From Achromobacter sp. UMC71 (GTDB lineage: Bacteria; Pseudomonadota; Gammaproteobacteria; Burkholderiales; Burkholderiaceae_B): 64,000 bases of DNA. The stretch is from assembly GCF_014170305.1 (NCBI RefSeq), contig NZ_LZZT01000018.1:248001-312000 (forward strand). The letters run 5' to 3'. The translations under genes were made by a program, and so were the position numbers. Shown here in pieces: positions 45,851-55,868 of the stretch (positions are counted from its first letter, which is position 1; each line of letters opens with the position of its first letter). Under the pieces are notes generated by a model. The model did not search any database, was not told the DNA's origin, and saw only the letters and a list, made by a program, of their open reading frames with translations.

Positions 45851-47350
45851 ATGAATTCTCTGGTCGAAACCGGCCTGTCCCACGCGCAGGCGCCTTATTC
45901 GTTGCAGCAACTCGTCGAGGCGCTATCGGCCGCGTTGCCGTCGCATTGCGTATTGTTCCGCGAAGAAGACACGCGGCCCTACGAATGCGATGGGCTGTCC
46001 TTGTACCGGGCCTTGCCCGCGGTGGTGGCGCTGCCGGAAACCGAGGAGCAGGTGCAGGCGGTCTTGCGCATCTGCAAGCGGTTCAATGCGCCGCTGGTGG
46101 CGCGCGGCGCCGGCACCGGCCTGTCGGGCGGCGCCATGCCGCACAGCCAGGGCGTGTTGCTTGGCCTGTCCAAATTCAACCGCATCAAGCATATCGATCT
46201 GGCCAGCGCCACCGCAGTGGTCGAGCCCGGGGTCCGCAACCTGGCCATCTCCGAAGCCGCCTCGCCCTACGGCCTGTATTACGCGCCCGATCCTTCCAGC
46301 CAGATTGCCTGTTCCATCGGCGGCAATGTCGCGGAAAATTCCGGCGGCGTGCATTGCCTGAAGTACGGGTTGACGGTGCACAACGTGCTGCGGGTGCGCA
46401 TGGTCACCATCGACGGCGACGTGGTGGAGCTTGGTTCCGAGGCGCCGGACGCGCCCGGGCTGGACTTGCTGTCGGTGTTCATCGGTTCCGAAGGCATGCT
46501 GGGCGTGGTGACCGAAGTCACCGTCAAGCTGATCCCCAAGCCGGCCTGCGCCCAGGTGGTGATGGCCAGCTTTGCCAGCGTCGAGGCCGCGGGCAACGCG
46601 GTGACGCAGGTGATCGCCGACGGCATCATTCCGGCGGGCCTGGAAATGATGGACCGGCGCGCGACGCACATGGTCGAACCCTTCGTGCGCGCAGGCTACG
46701 ACATGGATGCGCAAGCGATACTGCTGTGCGAATCGGATGGCACGCCAGAAGAAGTGGCGCACGAGATCGCTCGCATGGAAGCCATCTTCCGCGCGGCCGG
46801 CGCCACCCGTTGCCAGGTGTCCGCATCCGAGGCCGAACGGCTGAAATTCTGGGCGGGGCGCAAGAACGCGTTTCCCGCCGCAGGGCGCGTGTCGCCCGAT
46901 TACTACTGCATGGACGGCACGATTCCGCGCCGTCATCTCGCCCGGGTGCTGGGCGCCATCGAGCAAATGGAAGACGAGTTCGGCTTGCGCTGCGCCAACG
47001 TCTTTCATGCGGGCGACGGCAACCTGCATCCGTTGATCCTGTTCGATTCGAATAAACCGGACGAAGTGGAACGCGCTGAAAAATTCGGCGCGGCCATACT
47101 CGAACTGTGCGTGCAGGTAGGAGGAACCGTGACTGGAGAGCACGGGGTAGGAATGGAGAAAATAAATCAAATGTGCGTGCAATTCTCTCGCGAAGAACTC
47201 GACGCGTTCCTGGCCGTCAAGCGGGCGTTCGACCCGCCGTGCCTGCTGAATCCTGAAAAGGTCATCCCTACACTGGCCCGCTGTGCCGAATACGGCAAGA
47301 TGCATGTGCATGCGGGCGAGTTGCGCTTCCCGGATCTCGCTCGCTTCTAG
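45851..47350 (+). CDS. glcD: Glycolate oxidase, FAD subunit GlcD
   Basis: The 499-residue flavin subunit of glycolate oxidase, which makes glyoxylate. FAD-site motifs are FNAPLVARGAGTGLSGGA, CSIGGNVAENSGGVHCLKYG and FIGSEGMLGVVTEVTVKLIP; the C-terminal domain has FHAGDGNLHPLILFD and GTVTGEHGVGMEK. Length equals E. coli GlcD (499). The start MNSLVETGLSH at 45851 was preferred over a frame running 80 codons upstream with no homology. It heads the glcDEF operon, 12 bp before glcE. Confidence 0.95.
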   Translation: MNSLVETGLSHAQAPYSLQQLVEALSAALPSHCVLFREEDTRPYECDGLSLYRALPAVVALPETEEQVQAVLRICKRFNAPLVARGAGTGLSGGAMPHSQGVLLGLSKFNRIKHIDLASATAVVEPGVRNLAISEAASPYGLYYAPDPSSQIACSIGGNVAENSGGVHCLKYGLTVHNVLRVRMVTIDGDVVELGSEAPDAPGLDLLSVFIGSEGMLGVVTEVTVKLIPKPACAQVVMASFASVEAAGNAVTQVIADGIIPAGLEMMDRRATHMVEPFVRAGYDMDAQAILLCESDGTPEEVAHEIARMEAIFRAAGATRCQVSASEAERLKFWAGRKNAFPAAGRVSPDYYCMDGTIPRRHLARVLGAIEQMEDEFGLRCANVFHAGDGNLHPLILFDSNKPDEVERAEKFGAAILELCVQVGGTVTGEHGVGMEKINQMCVQFSREELDAFLAVKRAFDPPCLLNPEKVIPTLARCAEYGKMHVHAGELRFPDLARF

Positions 47351-47362
47351 GACGCCTCCCCC

Positions 47363-48466
47363 ATGGATTTCGTCCTGTCGGAATTGTGCGACCAGGTCAT
47401 GACGGCGCGCGCCGGTCACAAGCCGCTGTTCGTCATGGGTGGCGGCAGCAAGGCGTTCTACGGCAATTACCGGCCCGTGACGCCGCAAGATGGCCATTGC
47501 CTGCTGGACATGACCCCGTATCGCGGCATCGTCAGCTATCACCCTTCAGAGTTGGTGGTGACGGTGCGCGCCGGCACGCCGCTGGCTGAACTGGAGGCGG
47601 CGCTGGCCGAGCACGGGCAGATGCTGGCCTTTGAGCCGCCGCATTTTTCACCCGCCGCGACGGTGGGCGGCTGCGTGGCCGCCGGTTTGTCGGGTCCGCG
47701 GCGCATGAGCGCGGGGGCCTTGCGCGATTTCGTGCTGGGCGCGCAACTGCTGGACTCGGATGGCCGCGTGCTGTCGTTCGGCGGCGAGGTCATGAAGAAC
47801 GTGGCCGGCTATGACGTCTCGCGCCTGTTGGCGGGGTCGCACGGCATCTTCGGCGCCATCCTCGAGGTGTCGCTGAAAGTCGTGCCCAAGCCGATGCAGG
47901 AACTGACCTTGACGTTGCCCGCCACGCAGGCCCAGGCGCTGGCCAGCTTTGCGCTGTGGCGCGGCAAGCCTTTGCCGATTTCCGCCACCAGCTGGACGGG
48001 CGCGGCGCAGGGCGAGGGCCAGGTGCACGTGCGCCTGGCCGGCGCGCCGCCGGCGATATCGAGCGCGCGCCAGCTGATTGGCGGCGACCCGCTGTCGCCC
48101 GAGGCGGCCCAGGCCTGGTGGACCGGCTTGCGCGAGCAGACGCACGCCTTCTTCGCGCCGGGCAGACCACTGTGGCGCCTGGCCTTGCCGCCCACGGCGG
48201 CCGCGCTTGGCAACGGGCCTGCGCTGGTGGAGTGGGGCGGCGGCCAGCGCTGGCTGTCCGGGCCTCAGGATGCCGCCGAGCTGCGCGAACTGGCGCAACG
48301 CCTGGGCGGCCATGCGACGTTGTTCCGGCCGGCGGGCGTCAAGCCGCCGTCGGATGGCGTGTTTCATCCGCTGTCGCCCGGCGTGGCGTTGATCACGCGC
48401 CGGCTCAAGCAAGAACTCGATCCGGCCGGGTTGTTCAACCCCGGCCGCCTGGTCCTGGAGCTATAG
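47363..48466 (+). CDS. glcE: Glycolate oxidase, FAD-binding subunit GlcE
   Basis: A 367-residue second flavin-binding subunit. KPLFVMGGGSKAFYGNY, PHFSPAATVGGCVAAGLSGP and GGEVMKNVAGYDVSRLLAGS are typical of GlcE, which lacks the C-terminal oxidase domain of GlcD. It works with GlcD and GlcF at the inner membrane. It starts 12 bp after glcD and ends 6 bp before glcF. Confidence 0.95.
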   Translation: MDFVLSELCDQVMTARAGHKPLFVMGGGSKAFYGNYRPVTPQDGHCLLDMTPYRGIVSYHPSELVVTVRAGTPLAELEAALAEHGQMLAFEPPHFSPAATVGGCVAAGLSGPRRMSAGALRDFVLGAQLLDSDGRVLSFGGEVMKNVAGYDVSRLLAGSHGIFGAILEVSLKVVPKPMQELTLTLPATQAQALASFALWRGKPLPISATSWTGAAQGEGQVHVRLAGAPPAISSARQLIGGDPLSPEAAQAWWTGLREQTHAFFAPGRPLWRLALPPTAAALGNGPALVEWGGGQRWLSGPQDAAELRELAQRLGGHATLFRPAGVKPPSDGVFHPLSPGVALITRRLKQELDPAGLFNPGRLVLEL

Positions 48467-48472
48467 CGCATC

Positions 48473-49702
48473 ATGCAAACCAATCTGGCAGCCTGGGCCC
48501 GCGATACCGACTTGGGTAAAGAGGCCGATGCGATCCTGCGGCGCTGCGTGCATTGCGGATTCTGCACGGCCACCTGTCCCACCTACCAGGTGCTGGGCGA
48601 TGAACTCGACAGTCCGCGCGGCCGCATCTACCTGATCAAGCAGGTGCTCGAAGGCGCCGAACCCACGCAGTCCACCCAACAGCATCTGGACCGCTGCCTG
48701 ACGTGCCGCAATTGCGAGACGACTTGCCCTTCGGGCGTGGAGTACGGGCATCTGGTGGATATCGGCCGCCAGATCGTCGAAGAACGGGTGCCGAGGCCTT
48801 GGGCCGAAAAAGCCAAGCGCAAGATGCTGCGGCGGGCCATGCTGTCGCCGCTGTTCGGGCCGGCCATGCGGCTGGGCCAGGCGGTGCGCGGCGCCTTGCC
48901 GGAAGCCTTGAAGCGCAAGGTGCCGGAACGCCGCGCGGTGGGCGCGTTGCCGCAGGTGGCGGGCCATGCGCGGCAGGTATTGATGCTGGCGGGCTGCGTG
49001 CAGCCGGCCATGATGCCGACGATCGACGCCGCCACCATCCGCGTGCTGGATGCCATTGGCATCGGCGCGCGCATCGCGCCGGGTGCGGGCTGCTGCGGCG
49101 CGGTCAGCTTCCACCTGGACGCGCAGGAAGCCGCGCTGGACCAGATGCGCGCCAATGTGGACGCCTGGTGGCCGCTGGTGCAGGACGGCGCGGTCGAGGC
49201 CATCGTCATGAATGCGTCGGGTTGCGGCGCCATGGTCAAGGAATACGCGCACCATCTGCGCCATGATCCCGCCTACGCCCAAAAGGCCGCGGACATCGTG
49301 GCGCGGGTCAAGGACGTGGCGGAAATCGTGGCGCCCCACGCGGCCCAGTTGCGCGAGCGGCTCGCCGCCAAGGGCATGCGGGCGGCGTTTCACCCGCCGT
49401 GCACCCTGCAGCATTGGCAGGGGCTGCGGCCATTGTCCGAGCAGTTGCTGGCCGACCTGGGCTTCGAGCTGCTGCCGTTCGCGGACAAGCATCTTTGCTG
49501 CGGTTCGGCGGGCGCGTATTCGGTGCTGAATCCCGAGATCGCCCTGGCGTTGCGCGATCGCAAGCTGGATGCGATCGCGCCCAGCGGGCCGGACGTGATC
49601 CTGTCGGCCAATATCGGCTGCATCGGCCACCTGCAAAGCGGCACGGATACGCCTGTGCGGCACTGGGTCGAGGTGGTGGACGAGCACCTGGCCCGCGCGT
49701 AG
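48473..49702 (+). CDS. glcF: Glycolate oxidase, iron-sulfur subunit GlcF
   Basis: A 409-residue electron-transfer subunit. Two 4Fe-4S ferredoxin motifs, CVHCGFCTATCP (from Cys25) and CLTCRNCETTCP, are followed by two CCG domains with GAGCCGAVSFH and HLCCGSAGAYSVL. It passes electrons from the flavin subunits to the membrane quinone pool. It closes the glcDEF operon. Confidence 0.95.
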   Translation: MQTNLAAWARDTDLGKEADAILRRCVHCGFCTATCPTYQVLGDELDSPRGRIYLIKQVLEGAEPTQSTQQHLDRCLTCRNCETTCPSGVEYGHLVDIGRQIVEERVPRPWAEKAKRKMLRRAMLSPLFGPAMRLGQAVRGALPEALKRKVPERRAVGALPQVAGHARQVLMLAGCVQPAMMPTIDAATIRVLDAIGIGARIAPGAGCCGAVSFHLDAQEAALDQMRANVDAWWPLVQDGAVEAIVMNASGCGAMVKEYAHHLRHDPAYAQKAADIVARVKDVAEIVAPHAAQLRERLAAKGMRAAFHPPCTLQHWQGLRPLSEQLLADLGFELLPFADKHLCCGSAGAYSVLNPEIALALRDRKLDAIAPSGPDVILSANIGCIGHLQSGTDTPVRHWVEVVDEHLARA

Positions 49703-49723
49703 GGGGCCAGGGCGGGGCGGTAC

Positions 49724-49747
49724 CCCGCGGCGCCGGCGCGCCGCGGG
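49724..49747. terminator. GC-rich hairpin between convergent glcF and pntB
   Basis: CCCGCGGCGC (49724-49733) pairs perfectly with GCGCCGCGGG (49738-49747) around CGGC. There is no T-run, so its terminator role rests on its place between two converging genes. Confidence 0.5.
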
Positions 49748-49760
49748 TCTGGTCAAGCCG

Positions 49761-51200
49761 TCATTCCACGGCCTTGACCATGTCTTCCAGCACTTTCTTG
49801 GCGTCGCCGAAGACCATCATGGTGCGGTCCATGTAGAACAGCTCGTTGTCCAGGCCGGCGTAGCCGGAGGCCATCGAGCGCTTGTTCACGATCACCGTGC
49901 GCGCCTTGTAGGCCTCCAGGATCGGCATGCCGGCAATCGGCGACGTGGGATCGTTCTTGGCGGCCGGGTTGACCACATCGTTGGCGCCCAGCACCAGCAC
50001 CACGTCCGTCTGGGCGAATTCGCTGTTGATGTCTTCCATTTCGAAGACTTGGTCGTAGGGCACTTCGGCCTCGGCCAGCAGCACGTTCATGTGGCCCGGC
50101 ATGCGGCCGGCGACGGGGTGGATGGCGTACTTGACCGTCACGCCGCGTGCGGTGAGCTTTTCAGCGAGTTCCTTCAGCGCATGCTGGGCGCGGGCCACCG
50201 CCAGGCCGTAGCCCGGCACGATGGTCACGCTTTCGGCGTTGCTCATCAGGAAGGCGGCGTCGTCGGGACTGCCCGACTTGACGCTGCGTTGCTGGCCGCC
50301 GCCCGCGGCCGTACCGGCGCCCGCCTGTCCGCCGAAGCCGCCCAGGATCACGTTGAAGAACGACCGGTTCATCGCCTTGCACATGATGTAAGAGAGGATG
50401 GCGCCGGACGATCCCACCAGCGAACCGGCGATGATCAGCATCGGATTGTTCAGCGAGAAGCCGATGCCCGCCGCGGCCCAGCCCGAATAGCTGTTCAGCA
50501 TCGACACCACCACGGGCATGTCGGCGCCCCCGATGGGGATGATGATCAGTACGCCCAGCACGAAGGCGATCAGGGTCATGATGATGAAGGGCGTCCAGTC
50601 CTGGGTCAGCATGAACCACACGCCCATGGCCAGCATCAGCAGCGCAAGCGCCAGATTCAGCATGTGCTGGCCGGGGAACACCACGGGCGCGCCCTGGAAC
50701 AGCCGGAACTTGTATTTACCCGACAGCTTGCCGAAGGCGATGACCGAACCGGAGAAGGTAATGGCGCCCACGAAGGTTCCGATGAACAGCTCGAAGCGGT
50801 TGCCGGTGGGGATCAGGGTGCCGGCCGCGACGATGCCGAAGGCATGCGGTTCGGCCACCACGGCCACCGCGATGGCCACGGCCGCCAGGCCGATCATGCT
50901 GTGCATGAAAGCGACCAGTTCGGGCATTTTGGTCATTTCCACGCGCTTGGCCATCAGCGTGCCGATCGAGCCGCCCACGAGCAGGCCCAGCAGTACCCAG
51001 CCCAGTCCGATCGTGGCCGTGCCCGAGCGGGCCAGGCCGACGATAAGCGCGCCGGTCGTCAGCACCGCGATCGCCATGCCGGCCATGCCGAAGGCATTGC
51101 CCAGCCGCGACGTGGTGGGATGCGATAGGCCCTTGAGCGCCTGGATGAAGCACACCGACGCGATCAGGTACAGCAGCGTCACGAGGTTGAGCGAGATCAT
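49761..51200 (-). CDS. pntB: NAD(P) transhydrogenase subunit beta
   Basis: A 479-residue proton-pumping transhydrogenase subunit with about nine membrane segments ([20 protein letters not shown] to [20 protein letters not shown]) and a C-terminal NADP-binding domain ([53 protein letters not shown]). With the two alpha subunits it makes NADPH from NADH using the proton gradient. Its ATG overlaps the alpha-2 stop by 4 bp. A frame extension upstream was rejected since it lies inside the alpha-2 gene. Confidence 0.96.
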   Translation of the reverse strand: MISLNLVTLLYLIASVCFIQALKGLSHPTTSRLGNAFGMAGMAIAVLTTGALIVGLARSGTATIGLGWVLLGLLVGGSIGTLMAKRVEMTKMPELVAFMHSMIGLAAVAIAVAVVAEPHAFGIVAAGTLIPTGNRFELFIGTFVGAITFSGSVIAFGKLSGKYKFRLFQGAPVVFPGQHMLNLALALLMLAMGVWFMLTQDWTPFIIMTLIAFVLGVLIIIPIGGADMPVVVSMLNSYSGWAAAGIGFSLNNPMLIIAGSLVGSSGAILSYIMCKAMNRSFFNVILGGFGGQAGAGTAAGGGQQRSVKSGSPDDAAFLMSNAESVTIVPGYGLAVARAQHALKELAEKLTARGVTVKYAIHPVAGRMPGHMNVLLAEAEVPYDQVFEMEDINSEFAQTDVVLVLGANDVVNPAAKNDPTSPIAGMPILEAYKARTVIVNKRSMASGYAGLDNELFYMDRTMMVFGDAKKVLEDMVKAVE

Positions 51201-51514
51201 TTCGCTTCCTCCTTGGCGGGCTTTTTGTCCTTCTTCTTGAACATCTCCAGCATGCGCCGGGTGACCAGGAAGCCGCCGAACACGTTCACGGCGGCCAGCG
51301 CCACGGCGAACACGCCCATGCCGCGGGCCAGTCCGCCTTCGGTCAGCGCGGCCGCGAGCATGGCGCCGACGATGATGATGGCGGAGATGGCGTTGGTGAC
51401 CGCCATGAGCGGCGTGTGCAGCGCCGGGGTGACGTTCCAGACCACGTGGTAGCCGACATAGATGGCCAGCACGAAGATGATGAGATTCATCAGGGTGGGA
51501 TTGATCGCTTCCAT
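51197..51514 (-). CDS. NAD(P) transhydrogenase subunit alpha, membrane part (PntAB)
   Basis: A 105-residue protein with three or four membrane segments ([60 protein letters not shown]). It equals the C-terminal membrane part of E. coli PntA as a separate chain, the split form seen in many proteobacteria (PntAB, alpha-2). It lies 3 bp after the NAD-binding subunit gene and overlaps pntB by 4 bp. The C-terminus is a Lys/Glu-rich cytoplasmic tail. Confidence 0.94.
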   Translation of the reverse strand: MEAINPTLMNLIIFVLAIYVGYHVVWNVTPALHTPLMAVTNAISAIIIVGAMLAAALTEGGLARGMGVFAVALAAVNVFGGFLVTRRMLEMFKKKDKKPAKEEAK

Positions 51515-51517
51515 GTT

Positions 51518-52636
51518 TCAGGTTCTCCGCGTCACATTGCCGCCTTCGCACACCAGGCAGGCCGTCACGATTTCATCGTCGCGCTGGATCGCCAGCGCGC
51601 CGTCCGCATTGATGATGAGTTTGAGGAAGTCGAGGATGTTGCGGGCATAGAGCGCCGACGCGTCGGTGGCCACCAGGCCGGGCAGGTTGGTCAGCCCGAT
51701 GAGCGTCACGCCATGCTTTTCCACGATCTTGCCCTTTTCGGACAGCGGGCAGTTGCCGCCGCGCTCGACGGCCAGGTCGACCAGGACCGAGCCGGGCTTC
51801 ATGGCTGCCACGGTGTCGGCCGAGACCAGCGTGGGCGCCGGACGGCCGGGGATCAATGCGGTGGTGACGACAATGTCGGCCTGCTTGCAGCGTTCGGACA
51901 CCAGCGCCGCCTGCCGCGCCATCCAGGCCGGCGGCATGGGGCGGGCGTAGCCGCCCACGCCTTGCGCGATCTCGCGCTCTTCATCGGTTTCGAACGGCAC
52001 GTCGATGAACTTGGCGCCGAGCGACTCGACCTGTTCACGGGCGGCGGGGCGCACGTCGGAGGCTTCGACCACCGCCCCCAGGCGCTTGGCCGTGGCGATG
52101 GCCTGCAGCCCGGCTACGCCGGTGCCCAGCACGACGGCGCGGGCGGCCTTGAGCGTGCCCGCGGCGGTCATCATCATCGGGATCAGGCGACCATAGTGGT
52201 GGGCCGCCAGCAGCACGGCCTTGTAGCCGGCCAGGTTGGCCTGCGACGACAGCACGTCCAGGCTTTGGGCGCGGGTGATGCGGGGCGCGGCTTCAAGCGC
52301 AAAGCCGATCAGTCCGGCGCCGGCCATCTGCGCGAGGCCCTCGGCGTCGAACGGATCGAGCATGCCGATGACGACGGCGCCGGATTTCATGTGCGGCAGC
52401 TCGGATCCGGCAGGGGCGCGAACCTTCAGGACCAGCTCCGCCCCCAGCGCATCCTGGGCGGTGCCGAGCGTGGCGCCCGCGGCCTCGTAGGCTTCATCCA
52501 GATAGCGCGCCGCATTGCCTGCGCCACGCTCCACGACAACGGTGTGTTTGCCGCCTACGTACTTCTTGACGGTCTCCGGTGTTGCTGCGACACGGGTTTC
52601 CCCGTCTCGGGTTTCTCTTGGTATCCCGATGTGCAT
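51518..52636 (-). CDS. pntA: NAD(P) transhydrogenase subunit alpha, NAD-binding part (PntAA)
   Basis: The 372-residue soluble NAD(H)-binding subunit (alpha-1). It starts HIGIPRETRDGETRVAATPE, as in alanine dehydrogenase/transhydrogenase proteins, and has the Rossmann site VVLGTGVAGLQAIATAKRLG and the IIPGRPAP-like TALIPGRPAPTLV loop. It is the first gene of pntAA-pntAB-pntB. The chosen ATG (52636) has AGGAGAG upstream; a longer frame lacks homology. Confidence 0.95.
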   Translation of the reverse strand: MHIGIPRETRDGETRVAATPETVKKYVGGKHTVVVERGAGNAARYLDEAYEAAGATLGTAQDALGAELVLKVRAPAGSELPHMKSGAVVIGMLDPFDAEGLAQMAGAGLIGFALEAAPRITRAQSLDVLSSQANLAGYKAVLLAAHHYGRLIPMMMTAAGTLKAARAVVLGTGVAGLQAIATAKRLGAVVEASDVRPAAREQVESLGAKFIDVPFETDEEREIAQGVGGYARPMPPAWMARQAALVSERCKQADIVVTTALIPGRPAPTLVSADTVAAMKPGSVLVDLAVERGGNCPLSEKGKIVEKHGVTLIGLTNLPGLVATDASALYARNILDFLKLIINADGALAIQRDDEIVTACLVCEGGNVTRRT

Positions 52637-52700
52637 CGACGCCTCTCCTAAGAAGGTTCGCGTATTTATACACGGAATGGATACCCCGAAGCGCTGGCCC

Positions 52701-52735
52701 AAAAAGAAAGCCCCATGGGGTTAACCATGGGGCTT
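52701..52735 (-). terminator. Intrinsic terminator after the N-formylglutamate amidohydrolase gene
   Basis: AAGCCCCATGG (52708-52718) pairs with CCATGGGGCTT (52725-52735). Read on the minus strand the stem is followed by TTTCTTTTT, so it ends the transcript of the gene at 52809-53684 and separates it from the transhydrogenase genes. Confidence 0.88.
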
Positions 52736-52808
52736 GGGGGCTTGCACCCCGGTCATACCGGCCAGACTGACGGGCTGCTGGCCGGCACTGGCGCGCAGGC
52801 GTCCGGCG

Positions 52809-53684
52809 TCAGGCCGTCTGCGAGCGAGTCCAGTCGATCAGCGCGGCGGTCAGGTCGCGCAGGTCGGATTTCAGGCGGCCGTAGTTGGCCGTCGGACGCA
52901 GGCTGACTTCGTCCATGTACAGATTGCGGTTGATCTCGATCTGCAGGCTATGGCGGCCTTCGGCGGGGCGGCCGAACGCGCGCACCAGTTCAACGCCCTT
53001 GTAGGGATCGTTCACGGTGACGTTGTAGCCGCGTTCGCGCAGCCAGGTGGCGATGAATTCGCGGAAGGCGGGATCGCTGGTGCTGCCGTCGCGATCGCCC
53101 AGCACGAAGTCGGGGTGGACCAGGCCGGGACGGTCGGTGGCATAGGCGCCGGCGACGCTGGGCATCGAGTGGCAGTTGATGTGCCAGACCTTGCCGAACT
53201 TCTGGTGGGCGCTGTCCAGCACCTGGCCCAGGGCGGCGTGGTAGGGCTTCCAGCAGGCTTCGATGCGGTGCGTGACTTCTTCCACCGTCAGCTTGCGGTC
53301 GTACAGCGGCGTGCCGTCGTCCAGCATGCGCCAGATCAGGCCCTTGCCCAGCTTGACCTTGGGCGAGGCGTTGACCGGGCCGGGCCACGGCTGGTCCAGC
53401 AGCAACTGGTCGATTTCGTCGGGAGCGCGATTGGCGTCGATGTAGGCGCGCGGGAAGCCGGCGGCGATCAGGGGAACACCCATGTCGACGGCGTCGCCCC
53501 ACAGATCGTCAACCCAGGTGTCCTCGGCCGTGCGCAAGGCGCCGAAAGCCACCGCGGGCGCGAAGTCGGGCGGGTAGGCGGTGCCGCTGTGCGGGGAGTC
53601 CAGCACGAGCGGGGCCGAGGGCGCCGAGTTCGGGTATTGCTGCGGAAGGTCGAGCCGGTAAGACAGGGGTTGGGAAATTCGCAT
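52809..53684 (-). CDS. N-formylglutamate amidohydrolase family protein
   Basis: A 291-residue zinc hydrolase of the N-formylglutamate amidohydrolase (HutG-type) family, which releases glutamate and formate in some histidine-degradation routes. LVLDSPHSGTAYPPDF, AYIDANRAPDEIDQLL, VWHINCHSMPSVAG and LQIEINRNLYMDE are conserved metal- and substrate-site segments. No other hut gene is near, so its physiological substrate is uncertain. A Bug-type receptor gene lies 73 bp upstream on the same strand, so the two may be linked in uptake and hydrolysis of a carboxylate. Confidence 0.88.
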   Translation of the reverse strand: MRISQPLSYRLDLPQQYPNSAPSAPLVLDSPHSGTAYPPDFAPAVAFGALRTAEDTWVDDLWGDAVDMGVPLIAAGFPRAYIDANRAPDEIDQLLLDQPWPGPVNASPKVKLGKGLIWRMLDDGTPLYDRKLTVEEVTHRIEACWKPYHAALGQVLDSAHQKFGKVWHINCHSMPSVAGAYATDRPGLVHPDFVLGDRDGSTSDPAFREFIATWLRERGYNVTVNDPYKGVELVRAFGRPAEGRHSLQIEINRNLYMDEVSLRPTANYGRLKSDLRDLTAALIDWTRSQTA

Positions 53685-53757
53685 ATAGGGGTGTTGCGTT
53701 CGTGAATCGGAGGTCCCCGCCGGGCGCGCACGGCGCGGGGCGGGGACCGAAGATCGC

Positions 53758-54747
53758 TTAGTCGATCTTCACGTTGGCTTCTTTGGCGATGCGCTTGTTC
53801 TTGGCGATTTCCGCCGAGATCTGCTTGGCGAAATCGGCCGGGCTGTTGGCGGCCGGTTCGGCACCCAGCGCTTCCAGGCGCGTCTTGACGTCGGGCTCGG
53901 CGCTGACCTTCTGGACGGCGGCGTTCAGCTTGGCCAGGATCGGCGCGGGCAGCTTGGCCGGGGCGACCAGACCAAACCACGAGGCGTCGTTGACGGCCGG
54001 CAGGCCGACTTCGGCGAACGTGGGCACGTCGGGCAGGCTGGCGACGCGCTTGGGCGCGGCCACGGCCATGGCGATCAGGCGGCCGGACTGGACGTGCGGC
54101 AGGGTCGAGGGCAGGTTGTCGTACATGACGTCGACCTGGCCGGCCAGCGCGTCGTTCAGGGCCGGGCCCACGCCGCGGTACGGCACGTGCATCAGATCGG
54201 TGCCCGAGGCCATCTTGAACAACTCACCCATCATGTGCGAGACCGAGCCGTTGCCGGCCGAGGCGTACGTCAGCTTGCCCGGCTGGCTCTTGGCCAGCTT
54301 GATGAACTCGGCCATGTTCTTGGCCTGCACCTTCGGGTTGATGGTCATGATGTTCGGCACGGCCGCCAGGTTCGAGACCGGCGTGAAGTCCTTCTCGCCA
54401 TCGAACGGCAGGTTCGGGTAGATGGCCGGGTTGATGCCGTGCGTGCTGACGGTGGCGATGCCCAGGGTGTAGCCGTCCGGTGCGCTGCTGGCGACAAACG
54501 CGCTGCCGATCGAACCGCCGGCGCCGCCGCGGTTTTCTACCACGACGGTCTGGCCCAGTTCCTTGCCCAGCTTGTCGGCGAAAAGGCGGCCGACGATGTC
54601 AGTGGTGCCTCCGGGCGGGAACGGCACGATCAGGCGGATCGGCTTGCTCGGGAAGGCGTCTTCGGCATGGGCGATGCTCGAGGTCAGCGGCGTGGCCAGG
54701 GTCGCGGCAGCGACACACAGGCCCAGGACTACATTACGGCGTTGCAT
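53758..54747 (-). CDS. Bug-family tripartite tricarboxylate transporter receptor
   Basis: A 329-residue periplasmic receptor with a cleavable signal peptide (ending SIAHA) and the Bug/TctC pattern: PIRLIVPFPPGGTTDIVGRL, VVVENRGGAGGSIGSAFVA, LMHVPYRGVGPALNDALAGQ and DVMYDNLPSTLPHVQSGRL. Bug proteins bind carboxylates or amides and are greatly expanded in Bordetella and relatives. No TctA/TctB membrane partners are encoded here, as is common for orphans. The ligand is unknown. The divergent LysR gene probably controls it. Confidence 0.93.
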   Translation of the reverse strand: MQRRNVVLGLCVAAATLATPLTSSIAHAEDAFPSKPIRLIVPFPPGGTTDIVGRLFADKLGKELGQTVVVENRGGAGGSIGSAFVASSAPDGYTLGIATVSTHGINPAIYPNLPFDGEKDFTPVSNLAAVPNIMTINPKVQAKNMAEFIKLAKSQPGKLTYASAGNGSVSHMMGELFKMASGTDLMHVPYRGVGPALNDALAGQVDVMYDNLPSTLPHVQSGRLIAMAVAAPKRVASLPDVPTFAEVGLPAVNDASWFGLVAPAKLPAPILAKLNAAVQKVSAEPDVKTRLEALGAEPAANSPADFAKQISAEIAKNKRIAKEANVKID

Positions 54748-54935
54748 GAATTCCCCTATGAATTGGAACGCGGATGCGCAAAGGCAGACGCAAACAGGGC
54801 GATTCTTTCGTGCGGGGCGGGTTTGCGCAAACGAAAGTTTCTCCGTAAGCTATGACTTTTTTTCATGCCTCTTTTGCGGCGAAGTTTCTTTCTGTAACTT
54901 CGCTCCAGGCGGACCGGGCATGGGAGCATCCCCAC

Positions 54936-55856
54936 ATGAGACGGTTCTGTCCTTCGCTGACCGACCTGCAGGCGTTCGAAGTCGCCGCCAGGCACAGCAG
55001 CTTTACCCGCGCCGCGCAGGAACTGTGCGTCACGCAGGGTGCGGTCAGTAAGCAAGTGAAACATCTGGAAGAGTTCGTCGGGGTCGAACTATTCCTGCGC
55101 ATCAGGCAAGGCCTGGTTTTGACCGAGGCTGGCCGCAGCTACCTGACCAAGGTCCAGGCCGGGCTGGGCCAGATCGAAGCCGCCACCGTGGAGCTGATCG
55201 CGCATCAGGGGCAGGGCGGCACGCTCAACCTGACCTGTATGCCCACCTTCGGCGCGCGCTGGTTGATCCCGCGCCTGACGGCCTTCATGCGGCTGCGCCC
55301 GGATATCCACGTCGAATTCCTGCCGCATCGCCAGGGCTACGACTTCTCGACGCCCGAACTGGATGCCGCGGTGCGCTTTGGCGAAGGCATCTGGCCGGGC
55401 AGCGGCGCTGACTACATCGTCGGCCGCGAGATCCTGCCGGTCTGTAGCCCGCGCCTGATTCCCGGCGGCTGTGGCTCGCCGGAAGACCTGCTGGCGTATC
55501 CGCTGCTGCACCATACGTCGGCGCTCGAGGGCTGGCGCGACTGGTTCGACCAGGCCGGCTGCGACACCCGGCGCAGCCTGGAAGGGGCGCGTTTCGACCA
55601 GTACGCCTTGCTGTCGCAGGCGGCGGCCGCCGGTTTCGGCGTGGCGCTGATTCCGCGCTGCCTGATCGAGGACGAGCTGCGCGACGGCAAGCTCGCTGTC
55701 GCCATCCAGCTGCCGATCCGCGCGCGTATGGGGTATTACCTGTGCTATCCCGACCAGAAGGCCAACCTGCCGACGCTGCAGGCGTTCCGCACCTGGCTGA
55801 TGGAGGTTTCGCGGGCGGCCGAGCCGCAGCCGCAGGACGCTTCCAGCCCACAGTAA
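54936..55856 (+). CDS. LysR-family transcriptional regulator (GcvA-like)
   Basis: A 306-residue LysR-type regulator. The N-terminal helix-turn-helix is SLTDLQAFEVAARHSSFTRA, and the effector domain shows FGARWLIPRLTAFMRLRPDI and LDAAVRFGEGIWPGSGADYI, which are typical of the GcvA/AmpR-like subgroup. It is divergent from the Bug receptor gene across 188 bp and probably regulates it. The ATG at 54936 has GGGAG ten bases upstream. mnmA begins 12 bp after its stop and may share its transcript. Confidence 0.9.
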   Translation: MRRFCPSLTDLQAFEVAARHSSFTRAAQELCVTQGAVSKQVKHLEEFVGVELFLRIRQGLVLTEAGRSYLTKVQAGLGQIEAATVELIAHQGQGGTLNLTCMPTFGARWLIPRLTAFMRLRPDIHVEFLPHRQGYDFSTPELDAAVRFGEGIWPGSGADYIVGREILPVCSPRLIPGGCGSPEDLLAYPLLHHTSALEGWRDWFDQAGCDTRRSLEGARFDQYALLSQAAAAGFGVALIPRCLIEDELRDGKLAVAIQLPIRARMGYYLCYPDQKANLPTLQAFRTWLMEVSRAAEPQPQDASSPQ

Positions 55857-55868
55857 AATGGCGCCATC